Source: Siphonodentalium dalli (lineage: Eukaryota; Mollusca; Scaphopoda; Gadilida; Siphonodentaliidae). From it: 64,000 bases of DNA. Both the position numbers and the translations under genes were made by a program. Under the pieces are notes generated by a model. It did no database searches, was not told where the DNA came from, and was given only the letters and a program-made list of their open reading frames with translations. This document shows, piece by piece, positions 22,214-33,560 of this stretch. The first letter of the stretch is position 1. Each line of letters starts with the position of its first letter. The stretch covers positions 108,399,319 through 108,463,318 of the forward strand of contig CP136066.1 in assembly GCA_032622095.1 (NCBI GenBank), given 5' to 3'.

Positions 22214-22343
22214 TATGACTGAGATATTTCTGCTGTCAAAAACCAAGCTTTCCAGAAGAGTTAACTCTTGAATGGAAAATGATTACTATTTCATTGGACC
22301 CTCTTCTAAAAGCATTCCTGATGGCAAACTTCCATAACAAATT

Positions 22344-22602
22344 TCCTTTCTATACTAAACAGATTCTAGGACTGGCCCACTCAGTTATGAAAGTATACAT
22401 TGGAACAGTCTATTACTCATTTAGAGGGGTGTTCAGGTAATAAAAGCAGACAACAGACAGAAAAAAAAAAACAGATAATACATGATAAGAATGATTCATA
22501 TTCATTGGACCTATATAAATATGGTCGTTTGTTGAACTTATTATCTGAACATTTCCTAAGGGAACTATACTGCTCGTCAATGAGTATTTAGTATAGAAAG
22601 GG
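22344..22602. mobile_element. Family C TTAA element
   Basis: Left TTTCCTTTCTATACTAAACA (TTAA altered), right GAGTATTTAGTATAGAAAGG then TTAA (22603-22606). About 259 bp, without a family A insert. Confidence 0.75.
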
Positions 22603-22606
22603 TTAA

Positions 22607-23345
22607 GATCACCATATGGATGAATGAAGTCAATCAACCATACCTCTAATTTTTCTCTTGGACAAATATTCAGCATTAAAATGGAGTTGTAAATTTGCTT
22701 TAGTCCTGGGGTGGGGGCATGATGCAGTTGGAAATTTGAATTTGACACCCCACATGAAGACATTCTTGCCATGTCCTTGGAGGTGACACCCGGAGATTAA
22801 TGACCTTACTGTGGTCTACATTATGACCCAGATGTAAATACTTTTTGCCAACTATTATATAATTTGTTTATTTAGCTGCAGTAGTATATCACATGTAGAG
22901 ATGTGGCTGATATCAGTTCAAGTGCTTGTCCACCAATGTTGCTTACAGGGCACTTTAAAAAAATAAGTAACTATCCATTAGTGAGTTATGGCCAAAGAAA
23001 ACAAGAAAAATCCTTTTTCGTGCTACAGATTAAATCATTTAAAATTAAAAAAAAAATTTAAATAACATTTACACATATAAACACCTCAAAAAAGTAAATG
23101 CCCCCATCATATACCCTGTATCTCCTATGTTATTCATCTGATGTTCAGCTGTGATGTTTAGAAATTTTAAACAAATTGAAAGAATGGTAAATCTAGCACA
23201 TTGTGGGAGTTTAACAATTAACCCAATGGCTTTTAACCCTCTGAATGTCGATTGATTGAAAATGATACAATTTCCAAAAATGACACTTTCAACTTTAACA
23301 CTCAAAATCGTCGCGTGTTGATGGGTTAACTGGTTGATCAGTGTT
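22607..23345. other. No gene recognised
   Basis: No convincing coding frame; a 22680-22770 segment loosely resembles the unnamed repeat near 19200 (GGAAATTTGAATTTG). Confidence 0.4.
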
Positions 23346-23349
23346 TGTT

Positions 23350-23750
23350 ATAACCATTTCATGATGGGAGCTGTGCTGGTGCTGCATTGAAGACCCTGTG
23401 CCAGTGCATGCTCTTATATATGAGTCTCCCATAGGGGTTGTTGTTTCATATTTTATTGATCATCCCATATTAACATATCAAACAAAACATATTTATAACA
23501 CAATAATGTAGGATGAGCGAATAGGGATTGGAGCACAAGTTATAACAACTTAGGTGGAGCTCCTCTCCCATAAGGAGCCTCACATATATAAGAGAATGCA
23601 CTGGCTTACAAGGTTAAAGGTAAATACTGTTAGGCCAATGTATTCTCTTAATAGATATGTGAGACTCCCTGTGGGAAACTCGCACATATAAGAGAATGCA
23701 CTGGCACAGGGTTTTGTCAAATTTCAGGAAGCTCCAGTCATCAAAGGGTT
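23350..23750. mobile_element. Family F element split by a retroposed insert
   Basis: Left end CCATTTCATGATGGGAGCTG, right end GCTCCAGTCATCAAAGGGTT; outer TTAA sites are mutated. The first hairpin loop is interrupted at 23436-23563 by unrelated sequence. Confidence 0.75.
23436..23563 (-). mobile_element. Short retroposed fragment with target duplication
   Basis: Flanked by TCTCCCATAGG (23425-23435) and TCTCCCATAAGG (23564-23575); the uninterrupted site is known from other family F hairpins. Read on the minus strand, the 128 bp insert ends CAATAAAATATGAAACAACA, a short A-rich repetitive tail as left by non-LTR retrotransposons. I cannot name the family. Confidence 0.6.
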
Positions 23751-24274
23751 AGGTGTCACCGCCGTATTACTGCATGGGAATTTCTTGTGGACTTTTCTTC
23801 TCTCTGTGGAAATTTAGGGCATGATTTGGAACCACCCATATATCTGGTCCACTACATTCATTCAAAAGGATCCCTGCCCCGTATGGCAGACCATACAAAT
23901 AATAAATAAATGCGCTAGGTAAGTGCCGCTCTAGCTTTCTGTTAAATCCAAAAGATTTGTGGATGTAGCTTCATGCAATTCTGAAAGATTAAGTTTCTGA
24001 AAAATTTGCCATGACCATCAGTGTTGAAAGTAGTCAACAATGCACAACCCTAATGCATACATATAGCCGCTAGTGGTAGTGTCTAGTGAGTTTCCATGGA
24101 GTTGATGGATAGTACAGATACCGAGGATTGATGTTCACAGACGCTCACTAAACAAAACTTAAGTAGGTGAGGTGGATGCTGAATTAGCTAGACCAGTAAC
24201 CCGCTAACTAATATTGATCACCTGACACCCCGAACAGCAAAATCAATTAACCAGTCTAACCCATCTCCTTTTAA

Positions 24275-24665
24275 CCCTTTACCCAACAAACCGGCCAAAA
24301 CCGGCCAAATAAAGCTTCAACAGCCTAAAATATCTTCGGTCTGTCTCAATAGAACCATACAAATATGGATATCATTGGAACCGGCTCCTTGACCACATTG
24401 TGATAGTACAGTTATGCCCTGTGCCAATGCATTCTCTTATATATGCGAGTCGACCATAGGTCGCCTCGCATATATAAGAGAATGCATTGGCCTAAAAAAA
24501 ATCTTTTTTCAACACTTTTTACCATTTTTTCTTACATTCTTTAACAATTTTATAATTTTTAATGTGTTAAGCCAATGCATTCTCTTATATATGCGAGGCG
24601 ACCTATGGTCGACTCGCATATATAAGAGAATGCATTGGCACAGGGCCCTTCTGTTGGGTAAAGGG
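24275..24665. mobile_element. Family B TTAA element, full length
   Basis: TTAA at 24271-24274 and 24666-24669. Nearly identical to the copies at 4509 (same orientation) and 31920, 35215 and 40931 (opposite orientation). Two hairpins near 24424-24490 and 24571-24639. Short frames crossing it are artefacts of the hairpins. Confidence 0.9.
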
Positions 24666-24780
24666 TTAAATACAATACAAGGCTGCTCGGCCACAGTGTT
24701 CCCGGAAACATTGGCTTCATACAAATATATCTCATAACTGAGCTGCAAACAAATAACCAAATCTGAAAAAACTCTTAAAG

Positions 24781-25227
24781 GTACTCAATCCGATTAAGCA
24801 CCCCTAAATTACTATTTCTTTGGCTTCGGGGGTAAAAAATATTTGATTCGAGTCAAGGAACCCATCCTTCAAAGCTCAGAGTGATCAGATATATATTGAT
24901 TTTTGAAGTTTGTTAATTTTTGGAGATGTGGTCCACTTCCACGTGCTCAAATGGACAAATTATGGTTGTAAGATGGATAACTTGAAAATCAAGTGGTTAC
25001 TATTAACAATAATAACCACTTAATTTTAGAGTTATCCATATTACATTTGCAATTTATCTGTTTGAGCTCGTGGAAGTGGACCACATCTCCAAAAATTAAC
25101 AAACTTAAAAAATTTATATCTGATCACTCTGATCTTTGATGGGTGGGTTCCTCGACTCGAATCAAATATTTTTTACCCCCAAAGCCAAAGAAATAGTAAT
25201 TTAGGAGCGTCTAATCGGATTGAGCAC
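24781..25227. repeat. Family I long palindrome, 447 bp
   Basis: Arms of about 215 bp pair along their length: GTACTCAATCCGATTAAGCA with its complement at the right end, then CTATTTCTTTGGCTTCGG, TTTGGAGATGTGGTCCACTT, and an apex around GTGGTTACTATTAACAATAA. Probably a foldback MITE; a target duplication is not clear (TTAAAG occurs on both sides as part of the palindrome). Partial copies at 9713-9970 and 18645-18745. Confidence 0.85.
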
Positions 25228-25284
25228 ATTTAAAGTCGAAATATAACCTCAAATTGGCACAAAATCAACAAAATTCGGAGTTGA

Positions 25285-25560
25285 TAAATTATAAGTCGAC
25301 AAGGACCATAACTGCGGTAAAAATAGGCAAACTGAACCAATTTAGAAGTTGACCTGTATTTTCATATGAGTAATACATATACCAAATTTGAAAATAATAA
25401 GATAACTACAACTAAAGCCATCACCCAGAAAAATTATAAGTCAACAAGGACCATACATAATTCCAGCTAAAATGGGCGGACCAAACTTGACCTGTATTTC
25501 CATATGGGTACACTCAGATAACTAAAACTAAAGTTATCATCTAGAAACCATCTTGGACAG
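25285..25560 (+). repeat. Two-unit satellite-like array
   Basis: Two units starting TAAGTCGACAAGGACCATAA and TAAGTCAACAAGGACCATAC, each followed by TTGACCTGTATTT and a GATAACTA.AACTAAAG block. Related to 18062-18240. Confidence 0.65.
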
Positions 25561-26590
25561 ACACCCCACCTCACTTCTTATTTCTATATGGGGAATGGCT
25601 ACAATAGGTTTATATTTACCGGACTCAAAACATGGGGTTTTCTCAACTACCAGTCATGGAACTGATATATTTGATTCTGTATTTTGATTGGATCATATTG
25701 AATATTCGCAGGACCCTAAGATAGGCCTATTCATATACACTAACACTTTTAACTTGATTTAATTTTAAGTAAAGGTGCAATCATCTTCACGCAACTTACA
25801 AAAAAAATATCCCCCCCCCTAACTTAATATTTGAACAATTTCAGGTTATGCAAGCCCAGATGTATGTGTCTTGATACTTTTTTGCCACATTATTAAATGG
25901 TTTGACTCGTTCCGTCATTAAATAATAATAATTTTTGTTTTAAATGATCATAAAACAAAATGTTTTCTAACATTATGCACACCGTTAAATGGCATCAGCC
26001 AAACCCTTCCGAAACCTGAACTTGCTTAAACGTATACAGTGCATTCATATTCAATAGTTGAATATTATTACTGGCTCGGTGATTTACATGAAATGGAGTG
26101 GAAAAGTCGTCAGAGAATGATACCTGTAGGCACCACAGCACGGTACATTGATTAATGAAGCAGCCATGCCATAATGTAATCAAGCTGGTGGCACTGCCAC
26201 CATGCTACCTGCCGAGCCAAGTGAGATGTGTTTTTTATCCTCCTGCAGCATCAATCATAGGATGCATTGGAAATTCTATGGTAACCCTTCATCAAGACAC
26301 AGTAAACCGATCCCAACATCCTTTTATGATTTTAAATTTAGTTTTACACACAAAAGATCAATTATAGACATGAATTCAACCATATTAGGCTAACACAATT
26401 GAACACCTCATATCCGTCATAACCGGAGTTGATCCAACAGTTATGATGGGATGGACAGAAAGACAGCCAATTACACGGCTATGTCTATTACAGGCAAAAT
26501 TGCACCCAGTTGGGAGTAAGTGTGATGTAGTTTTCTGGGCTAGAAACTGGCTATAATACAATCACAAAAATCAAATTAAATTCATTTAAT
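25561..26590. other. No gene recognised
   Basis: AT-rich sequence; overlapping short frames near 26155-26393 are not convincing. A short poly-C (25811-25819) is the only simple sequence of note. Confidence 0.45.
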
Positions 26591-26593
26591 TTA

Positions 26594-26706
26594 TGTTAAT
26601 GCTTTGTATTTAATGTATATTGTATGAACTTTTTTGCCAATAAATCATCTCTCTATATATCTCTTTTTTTTCTCTCTCTCCCTCCTCCCCTCCCTCTCCC
26701 TCTATT
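26594..26706 (+). repeat. Possible LINE tail plus CT-rich microsatellite
   Basis: TTGTATTTAATGTATATTGT then GCCAATAAATC resembles 3' tails of non-LTR elements; it passes directly into a CT-rich run from 26649. Without a match to a known family this stays tentative. Confidence 0.3.
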
Positions 26707-26771
26707 TGTCATGTTGAACCTTAAAGTTCACCAAATAGCTACGCCGATTAGTTCCATCCCGGAATGAAGTG

Positions 26772-26898
26772 TTTACCTTGTAAGCCAATACATTCTCTTA
26801 TATATGCAAAGCTCCCTATGGGAGACTTGCATATATAAGAGAATGCACTGGCACAGGGTATTTAATGCTGCACTAGCGCAGCTCCCGTCATGAAAGGG
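26772..26898. mobile_element. Family F element, right half
   Basis: Begins in the TTTACCTTGTAAGCC spacer, has one intact hairpin (26785-26853) and ends CTCCCGTCATGAAAGGG before TTAA (26899-26902). Confidence 0.75.
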
Positions 26899-26968
26899 TT
26901 AACAATTATTGAAATCCAGGCTAGCCCAGCTTACCCAGCCAGCCCTGCCTGTTAACCTACATAAACAC

Positions 26969-27212
26969 ACCCATTTCATGATGTGAGTAGCGCTGGTGCA
27001 GCATTAAAGATCCTGTGCCAGTTCATTCTCTTATATATGCGAGTCTCCCTATATATATGAGAATGCACTGGCTTCATGCAAGGTCGTAAATATTGTTAGG
27101 CAAATGTATTTTCTTATATATATGAGGATCCCTATGGGGGACCAGCATATTTAAAAGAATGCATTGGCACAGGGTTTTCGCAAAATTTGATGAAGCTCCA
27201 GTCATGGAAGGG
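26969..27212. mobile_element. Family F TTAA element
   Basis: Left end CCCATTTCATGATGTGAGTA (TTAA lost), right end CAGTCATGGAAGGG then TTAA (27213-27216). Both hairpins are degraded, so this is an older copy. Confidence 0.75.
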
Positions 27213-27492
27213 TTAAATTGAGTATGAAGGACGACCAGGTGTTTGATCATTACAGCATTGTATTTGATGAAGGATGTGGTGGCATCTTTGGCAGAAGTCA
27301 TAATTGAAAACATGTCATCATGCTCCCAGAATGTGTGGCTATAATGTAGATATAATGATGTATGTCACCTGTGATGGATCTCCAGAAGGGGAATAATATT
27401 AAAACCATATTTAACCACCCAACTGCATGGCATTATCTATCTCAATAGAGAGGTTTTGCAGAATGACAACTATCTGTTATGATTACAGTTAA

Positions 27493-27933
27493 CAAGCCTT
27501 GAAATAGTGTGTCTGTCATTTGTAGAATGAGGTCCTCAGAGGCTGAATTTAGTGATGAGACCCTGCACATTGGGCCAGGATAACGGTAACTAAATTCACC
27601 CTCTGGGGACCTCATTCTGCTTAGGCCTCATCTTCTGGGAAATATCTATAGTCTCAAATTAATAGTTACTTTTTCCTTTCTGTTCAGTTTCTATATCCCC
27701 TAATTTTCAGAAGATAAAATGCATAATTGTGGTGACTAATGTGTGAATATCAACATCTTAACTGGCGAACTTCAATCTGATCCTAGGTCTCCCATAGAGG
27801 TTGAGGCCTAAGCAGAATGAGGTTCCCAGAGGGCGAATTTGGTGATGCTGGCCCACCATGCGGGATAGTGTCACTAAGTTCACCCTCTGGGGACCTCATT
27901 CTGCAAATGACAGACACACTATTTCAAGGCTTG
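27493..27933. mobile_element. Family H hAT-like element, full length
   Basis: 8 bp target duplication ACAGTTAA on both sides (27485-27492, 27934-27941). Terminal inverted repeats CAAGCCTTGAAATAGTGTGT and complement. Contains two hairpins of about 93 bp (27531-27620, 27812-27904) with arms CAGAATGAGGTCCCCAGAGG, separated by a spacer with CCTAATTTTCAG and GGTCTCCCATAG. No coding frame. 8 bp duplication points to hAT; the termini are not the classic TAGNG form. Confidence 0.85.
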
Positions 27934-28125
27934 ACAGTTAATAAGTTTTTGTCGTAAAATTTATGCCAAGCAAAAAAAAAATTCGACATACGCATTATGG
28001 CTAATCATGCGCATTGAGATCTTCGCTTTGCACCACGTTTATAGAATATAGAATAGTGTTTCTGAATACCAAATTTACGCCACGACTGGGATTGATGATT
28101 TACCGCATGAACTTTAGCCAGTGCA

Positions 28126-28378
28126 CAAGCCTTGAAATAGTGTGTCTGTCATTTGCAGAATGAGGTCCCCAGAGGGTGAATTTAGTGATAATACCCCGTA
28201 TAGCAGGCTAGCATCACCAAATTCACCCTCTGGGAACCTCATTCTGCTGAGGTGTAAGCAGAATGAGGTCCCCAGAGGGTGAATTTGGTGATGCTAGCCC
28301 GCTATGCGGGGTAGCATCACTAAATTTACCCTCTGGGGACCTCATTCTGCAATGACAGACACCCTATTTCAAGGCTTG
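28126..28378. mobile_element. Family H hAT-like element, short form
   Basis: 8 bp duplication CCAGTGCA on both sides (28118-28125, 28379-28386). Same terminal repeats as 27493-27933 but the two hairpins (28155-28247, 28258-28350) are almost adjacent, the spacer being lost. Confidence 0.88.
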
Positions 28379-28386
28379 CCAGTGCA

Positions 28387-29226
28387 GTAAATCAATCCCA
28401 CTAGCCGTGTAAATTTGTTATTCAGAAACACAACGTGTGTGTATTTTGTTTATACCATGATCCTATTGATAAGAATAATGTTAGAAAGTTAGAACCTAAA
28501 ACATGGAAGAAATGTGTCAACACTTCAACCCTCCATGGACCCTGTGGCAACTCAGTACATTAGTACTGTTACACGGTGAAGGGATATGAAACCTAAGGGA
28601 ATTGTGAAAGTGTATAAAAAAGCTATTGTAATTTATGATAATATCAGAGATGTCACATAATATCACAGATTTATGAAAGTATAACTGACGTTTTGTTTAT
28701 TAATGCGTCAACTTGGAACTATATTTTGCCATGGAATGATTAATACCGGTGTTACTGTATGCAACATTGTAGTCCATACTGTTGGTACATCACTTTCCCT
28801 GTTCAAAACGCATGGGAAAAACTTTTTTTTACAATGACGTTTATACCCATAGTGTGCCTTTATACCCAAAATGTCGATTAACAACTTTTTTTCACAATGA
28901 CCATTAATACTATAGTAGCAGGAGTATGTGATCATGGTATAAAATAGTATTCTATGTAATCAGCCAATTGAGGATAATATCAGAACTTTGATAAGCAATG
29001 GCTGCATGATAAAAAACTAAATAATCGACTTGAGTGTCTATCTTTCTCCCTTTATTTTCTAATTGGATTTTTCCCATCTTGGCAGAGGCACACTATAGAA
29101 TCGTTTATCTGATTATCCAACTAAGCCACTGATACTCTGAAGACCAAACCCTGATTCTCAGATCAAACCCTGATTGTCCGAAGACTTTTCAGATATATTA
29201 GCACCAGTGTCTAAAGAAAGATGGAT
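28387..29226. other. No gene recognised
   Basis: A minus-strand frame of 75 codons near 28708-28935 contains a repeated ..GCAT/CAATGAC..TTAT motif and is not convincing. Nothing else supported. Confidence 0.45.
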
Positions 29227-29230
29227 TTAA

Positions 29231-29665
29231 CCCTTTGAGTGCCAGGTCCGATTTTTTGTATAAACCCATATACCCTGTGCCAATGCATTCTCTTATATAT
29301 GCGAGTCGACCATAGGTCGCCTCGCATATATAAGAGAATGTATTGGCCTAACAATTTTTCATCATTTATTATTATTTTTTATAATTTTTTACAATTTTAA
29401 TAATTGTTTCTTATATTCTTTAACAGGCTTATTTTGTAGGTTTAGGGCCAGGGAATCTTACGTTTTCCATGGGCATCAAAATTATTACTATGAATACTTG
29501 GTGATAGTTTTGAGTTATAACATGCCTATAGCATGCTTAAGCATACTCAAAAAACAAAAAATTATAAATAAAAAAATGTTTTGTTTTATTTAAAAAAAAA
29601 TTTTAGGGCCGATTTTACAGAACGTAAATCAGGGCCGATGAGATCGGCCTGTGGCACTCAAAGGG
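29231..29665. mobile_element. Family E TTAA element, longer copy
   Basis: TTAA at 29227-29230 and 29666-29669; ends CCCTTTGAGTGCCAGGTCCG and GGCACTCAAAGGG. One B/F-type hairpin near 29279-29346. Right part holds GGGCCGATGAGATCGGCC and an additional AT-rich stretch missing from the 18761 copy. Confidence 0.83.
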
Positions 29666-29669
29666 TTAA

Positions 29670-30992
29670 AGAGTTCAGAATGGTAAATACACAATTTTTT
29701 TATTTTTATTAGTTTGGGTGTATTTTTGCTACACAAGCAGGATCCTTCTGTGGACTAATTCAAACTGGCAGCTTCGGAAGCTCGACACAAACCTACTGAT
29801 GCTATCAATGATTCACTCGAGAGGTGGGCAAAAAAGGTCGAAATCTTATTAAATAATGTATCGTAGGTGGGTCTAAGCATAATTCTAAGGGAACAATGTC
29901 TCCCCTACAATCGGCTATCGCGCCTTTAAAAAAACTGGCAGCTATACTTTGATCGCTCAAAATCAAGAGGCCGTCTATGTGACCAGGATTATTTAACAAT
30001 GATTCCCTGAATAAAGCGATATTCAACAGTTGGAAATTTCATGCCTCACACAATATTTGTTGAAAATTTTACACCACATATATGTTGAAATTTGATTTTC
30101 CAACCAAAAATTAGTGGGGAATTTGTTGTTTTTAGACCAACATTAGCAAATCTTTCTATATTTAGTCGAAATTTTGGTCTGAAATTGATATAAGTTTGAA
30201 ATTTTCCAACATTGTGGGGAGTGTCAGATTGAAAATTTCCATGGTTCAAAGGGGCAGGGGGCACTGTTGGAACATGTCCAGATGGAAACCACACCAATAG
30301 AGACCCTCTAGCCAGGATAGTTTTATAACTGGATGGGAAATGTCATTTAGTGAGGAAAGGAAAGGGTTAATTAAACATACCTTTTTAACATTTCATTGTC
30401 ATAGTATATTTAATATAGGGTATGAGGTATGCAAAAACACACAAGGAGGTCATAAATGGGTGAAGAGGCCACATATATAAATGCAATAAATGAATATAAT
30501 GCTAATAAATGCATATTTTTCATTGGAAAAGTGCCAATTCATGCATAATGTGTCCATTTTTAATGTAAAAATTGTTTGTAATGCCAACTTGTTGCCAACA
30601 GTTTAGCCTTGATAACCGTCAACTTTTGGCGACAACACGACCAAGGAATGGTAGAAATGTGTAGAGACACCAGCCTAAAACACATACTGCCTAAAATGTA
30701 TTGAATGGTGTCTCAAAGGAACCCATCAAGCTTGTATGGTCAAATATTTGTCAAAGTACTGTATACCAAGAGCTATATGCGCGTCACAGGGAAAGGTGTC
30801 ACTATTGAGTATTCAGGGTTCAAACACCTAACCATGACATTTCCAAAACTTTTTCCAAGATTATGGGGAAATTTCCGAGACCTTCACTTCAAAATTCCAT
30901 AACTTTTCCATACCTATCTGAAAATTGAAAAAGGATGTATGAAAGAATTGCTCCATTTTCTAGTTATATAATTCAACTTCATTAAAGTTCAC
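29670..30992. other. No gene; old repeats
   Basis: 30040-30315 resembles 19185-19400 (unnamed repeat). 30316-30365 is the right end of a family C copy (TTATAACTGGATGGGA, AAAGGGTTAA). A 65-codon frame at 30705 is not convincing. Confidence 0.45.
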
Positions 30993-30993
30993 G

Positions 30994-31038
<45 letters not shown>
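30994..31038 (+). repeat. Poly-C tract, 45 bases
   Basis: Uninterrupted C run abutting a truncated family A element. On the minus strand this is a long G-run able to form G-quadruplex. Length is likely unreliable. Confidence 0.9.
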
Positions 31039-31040
<2 letters not shown>

Positions 31041-31158
31041 AAATATGGCTTGTTGCCATTCATCAGAAAATGGCAACAAGACATATTTCCGACTAAATCC
31101 TGAAAAGTTACCCATAATTCTGCTGTGGTTAAGGAGTCGATTAATTAGAGCATTACTG
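31039..31158. mobile_element. Family A MITE, left-truncated at poly-C
   Basis: Starts GGAAATATGGCTTGTTGCC directly after the C run and ends GAGCATTACTG with TA (31159-31160). The outer left arm is gone. Confidence 0.8.
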
Positions 31159-31554
31159 TAGCTCTCCCACCTCCCACCCCCAGAAAACCTTCTAGCCACA
31201 TCTCTGAGCAGACACTAAAGAATTGATTGTCACCTTTTAGCACTTATAATAGATATTCACCTTTTGAGCTTATACATCCTATCCAAGCGATCATGCAACA
31301 ATAATAGCATTATATTCCATGTTTATATGAACACCGACACCCTCACATAATAATTAACGCTGAAGATGTTAACAGCCCACAGTATCCCCAACACAGTGGC
31401 ACAAACAACCAGTATCCTCTAACTGGGCCGAATTATAATAAGATGGTCCGCAAAACAAATTACTCTTGAAACAGGACGGAACTATAACTGTTTACTACTA
31501 CGCAAGGCCATATATCAGTCTATATAATCAAGCGGCAATCAATACATATATCTG

Positions 31555-31698
31555 CGAAACTGTCAAACTTGCAGAAAAATTTTCTCTATGTACATTCAGC
31601 ATCAATTTCAGTCGTCTATACTCCACCGTTCTGGCTGTTTCCGACACGGCTAACGTTAGATGGATAATGGCATTTCCCTGCGTGGGCTTATAGCCTAA
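31555..31698 (-). pseudogene. Possible diverged exon copy, weak
   Basis: On the minus strand a possible acceptor (TATAACTTAG) precedes an open stretch reading YKPTQGNAIIHL.. LNVHRENFSASL. The intron-like sequence before it (TGACCAGGCA.TCTGATAC) matches the sequence before the candidate exon at 33895-33954, so this position is the duplicate of that exon. The similarity within the exons themselves is low. It may be a decayed copy or chance. Confidence 0.25.
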
Positions 31699-31919
31699 GT
31701 TATAGTAATCTGCTTTGTATCAGAGTGCCTGGTCACAACTCCGGTGAGAAATTGCATTTGTAGGCCATTATCATGGAAAGTAATTTATCCTGTCAAGGTG
31801 CATACAGGGCAGGTCGAAGGTAAAACAATAAAATATTAGATATTATCAATATTACAGAAAACATATTGCAAAAAATCTTGCTTGAGTAACTTGAGCATCT
31901 AAAAAGAAGTCACAGTTAA

Positions 31920-32310
31920 CCCTTTACCCAACAGAAGGGCCCTGTGCCAATGCATTCTCTTATAAATGCGAGTCGACCATAGGTCGCCTCGCATATATAA
32001 GAGAATGCATTGGCTTAACACATTAAAAATTATAAAATTGTTAAAGAATGTAAGAAAAAATGGTAAAAAGTGTTAAAAACAGATTTTTTTTAGGCCAATG
32101 CATTCTCTTATATATGCGAGGCGACCTATGGTCGACTCGCATATATAAGAGAATGCATTGGCACAGGGCTAACTGTAACTATCACAATGTGGTCAAGGAG
32201 CCGGTTCCAATGATATCCATATTTGTATGGTTCTATTGAGACAGACCAAAGATATTTTAGGCTGTTGAAGCTTTATTTGGCCGGTTCTGGCCAGTTTGTT
32301 GGGTAAAGGG
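31920..32310. mobile_element. Family B TTAA element, full length
   Basis: TTAA at 31916-31919 and 32311-32314. Reverse orientation relative to the copy at 4509. Two hairpins near 31945-32013 and 32095-32163. Absent from the paralogous position in 33960-34980, so inserted after that duplication. Confidence 0.9.
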
Positions 32311-32409
32311 TTAACCACCCGACATTGCCCTATGTGTTATTTTAAAATTTGTGATAACATCTATAAGTTTTTTTCCTAATATCAAAATTAAAGGGATATG
32401 GCTGTGGCT

Positions 32410-32881
32410 CAAGTCTGAATTTTGTGTGCCTGCCATTTGCAGAATGAGGTCTCCAAAGGGTGAGTTTAGATACGCTACCCTGAATAGCGGGCTATCATCA
32501 CTAAATTCACACTCTGGGGACCTCATTCTGCTATAAAGGCCTCATCTTCTCTGGAAAGTTTATTTATTATCAAATTTCTATAGAAACGTCTTCACATAGC
32601 AGCACATAGATTATATTTCTTTTTTATTTTATTTTCACTATATCCCCAAATTGGCAGACAACACATTGCATAATCGAGGTTCCCAATGGGTGTACATCAC
32701 AATATTCACCATTTGGGAACTTCAATCTGAGGCTATGTCTCCCATAGTATATGAGGCATGCAGAATGAGGTCCACAGAGGGTGAATTTGGTGATGATAGC
32801 CCACTGTGTGGGATAGCATCACCAAATTCACCCTCTGGGAACCTCATTCTGCACATGACAGGCACACTAAACTCAGGCTTG
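32410..32881. mobile_element. Family H hAT-like element, full length
   Basis: 8 bp duplication CTGTGGCT on both sides (32402-32409, 32882-32889). Ends CAAGTCTGAA.. and ..CTCAGGCTTG; hairpins at 32439-32531 and 32760-32852; spacer with CCCCAAATTGGCAGAC and GGGAACTTCAATCTGAGG. Open frames in it follow the hairpins and are not genes. Confidence 0.88.
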
Positions 32882-33416
32882 CTGTGGCTGGTTCTGAAAA
32901 AAGTTTTTGAGAAAATAATATGTTACAATGCTTGAATTACCTCTCAAAACATTTGGTTATGTTTTATTTTGGGCATCTTGAGAACACCAAATAGTTAGAA
33001 AAATATAAATTCATGACCGCAGCTGGTCTGAAGAAATCAATTTTATTACATGTTCCTACCCTTTGTCCATTCAATAAACCCATTCTATAAATTGTGATAT
33101 GAAACGTTACCAGATGTACCAAAATTTACTATTATGTTACACAATTGTGACCTTTGACTTCCAGTTTGTCATCTGTTTACATTCCGTACACTACGTCTCA
33201 AAATTTCAACAAATTCTAATGAATTAAGAGTTTGAAAAGTTATTTAATTAAATTTACACCATAAAATAAGTCAAAGAGTCTTTATTTATCTGGGACTATT
33301 TCTTTATGTGGGCAAACTATACAGAGTTACGTGAAAAGTCATCGTAGGCCTTATAGAAGCTGAAGGTAGTTTCACATCCCATTTGTGGATTTAAGTACTA
33401 GTATGTTTTATTGAGG

Positions 33417-33560
33417 TTTTGGATCTCGTATTTAATAGAATCCACAACTCGTCCTCGGTTTATAGCAGAATTTATTAAACTCGTCCAGTAAATTAGGTCT
33501 GCACTCGTTTTGTAAATTCCGCTATAAACTGGGGACTCGTCGTAGATCCTCTATTTATTG
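33417..33560. repeat. Family J palindrome, longer copy
   Basis: ATCCACAACTCGTCCTCGGT at left pairs with ACTGGGGACTCGTCGTAGAT at right; TTTATAGCAGAATTTA faces TAAATTCCGCTATAAA. Same family as 48254-48348. Confidence 0.7.

Larger units (their letters stand above)
31700..33070 (+). repeat. Old direct duplication, copy 1
   Basis: Shares ordered blocks with 33960-34980: GTATCAGAGTGCCTGGTCAC, GAAATTGCATTTGTAGGCCA, GACATTGCCC..GTGT.TTTAAAAT, and TGCTTGAATTACCTCTCAAA. This copy received a family B element (31920) and a family H element (32410) absent from copy 2; copy 2 has about 500 bp (with a candidate exon) absent here. Confidence 0.65.
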
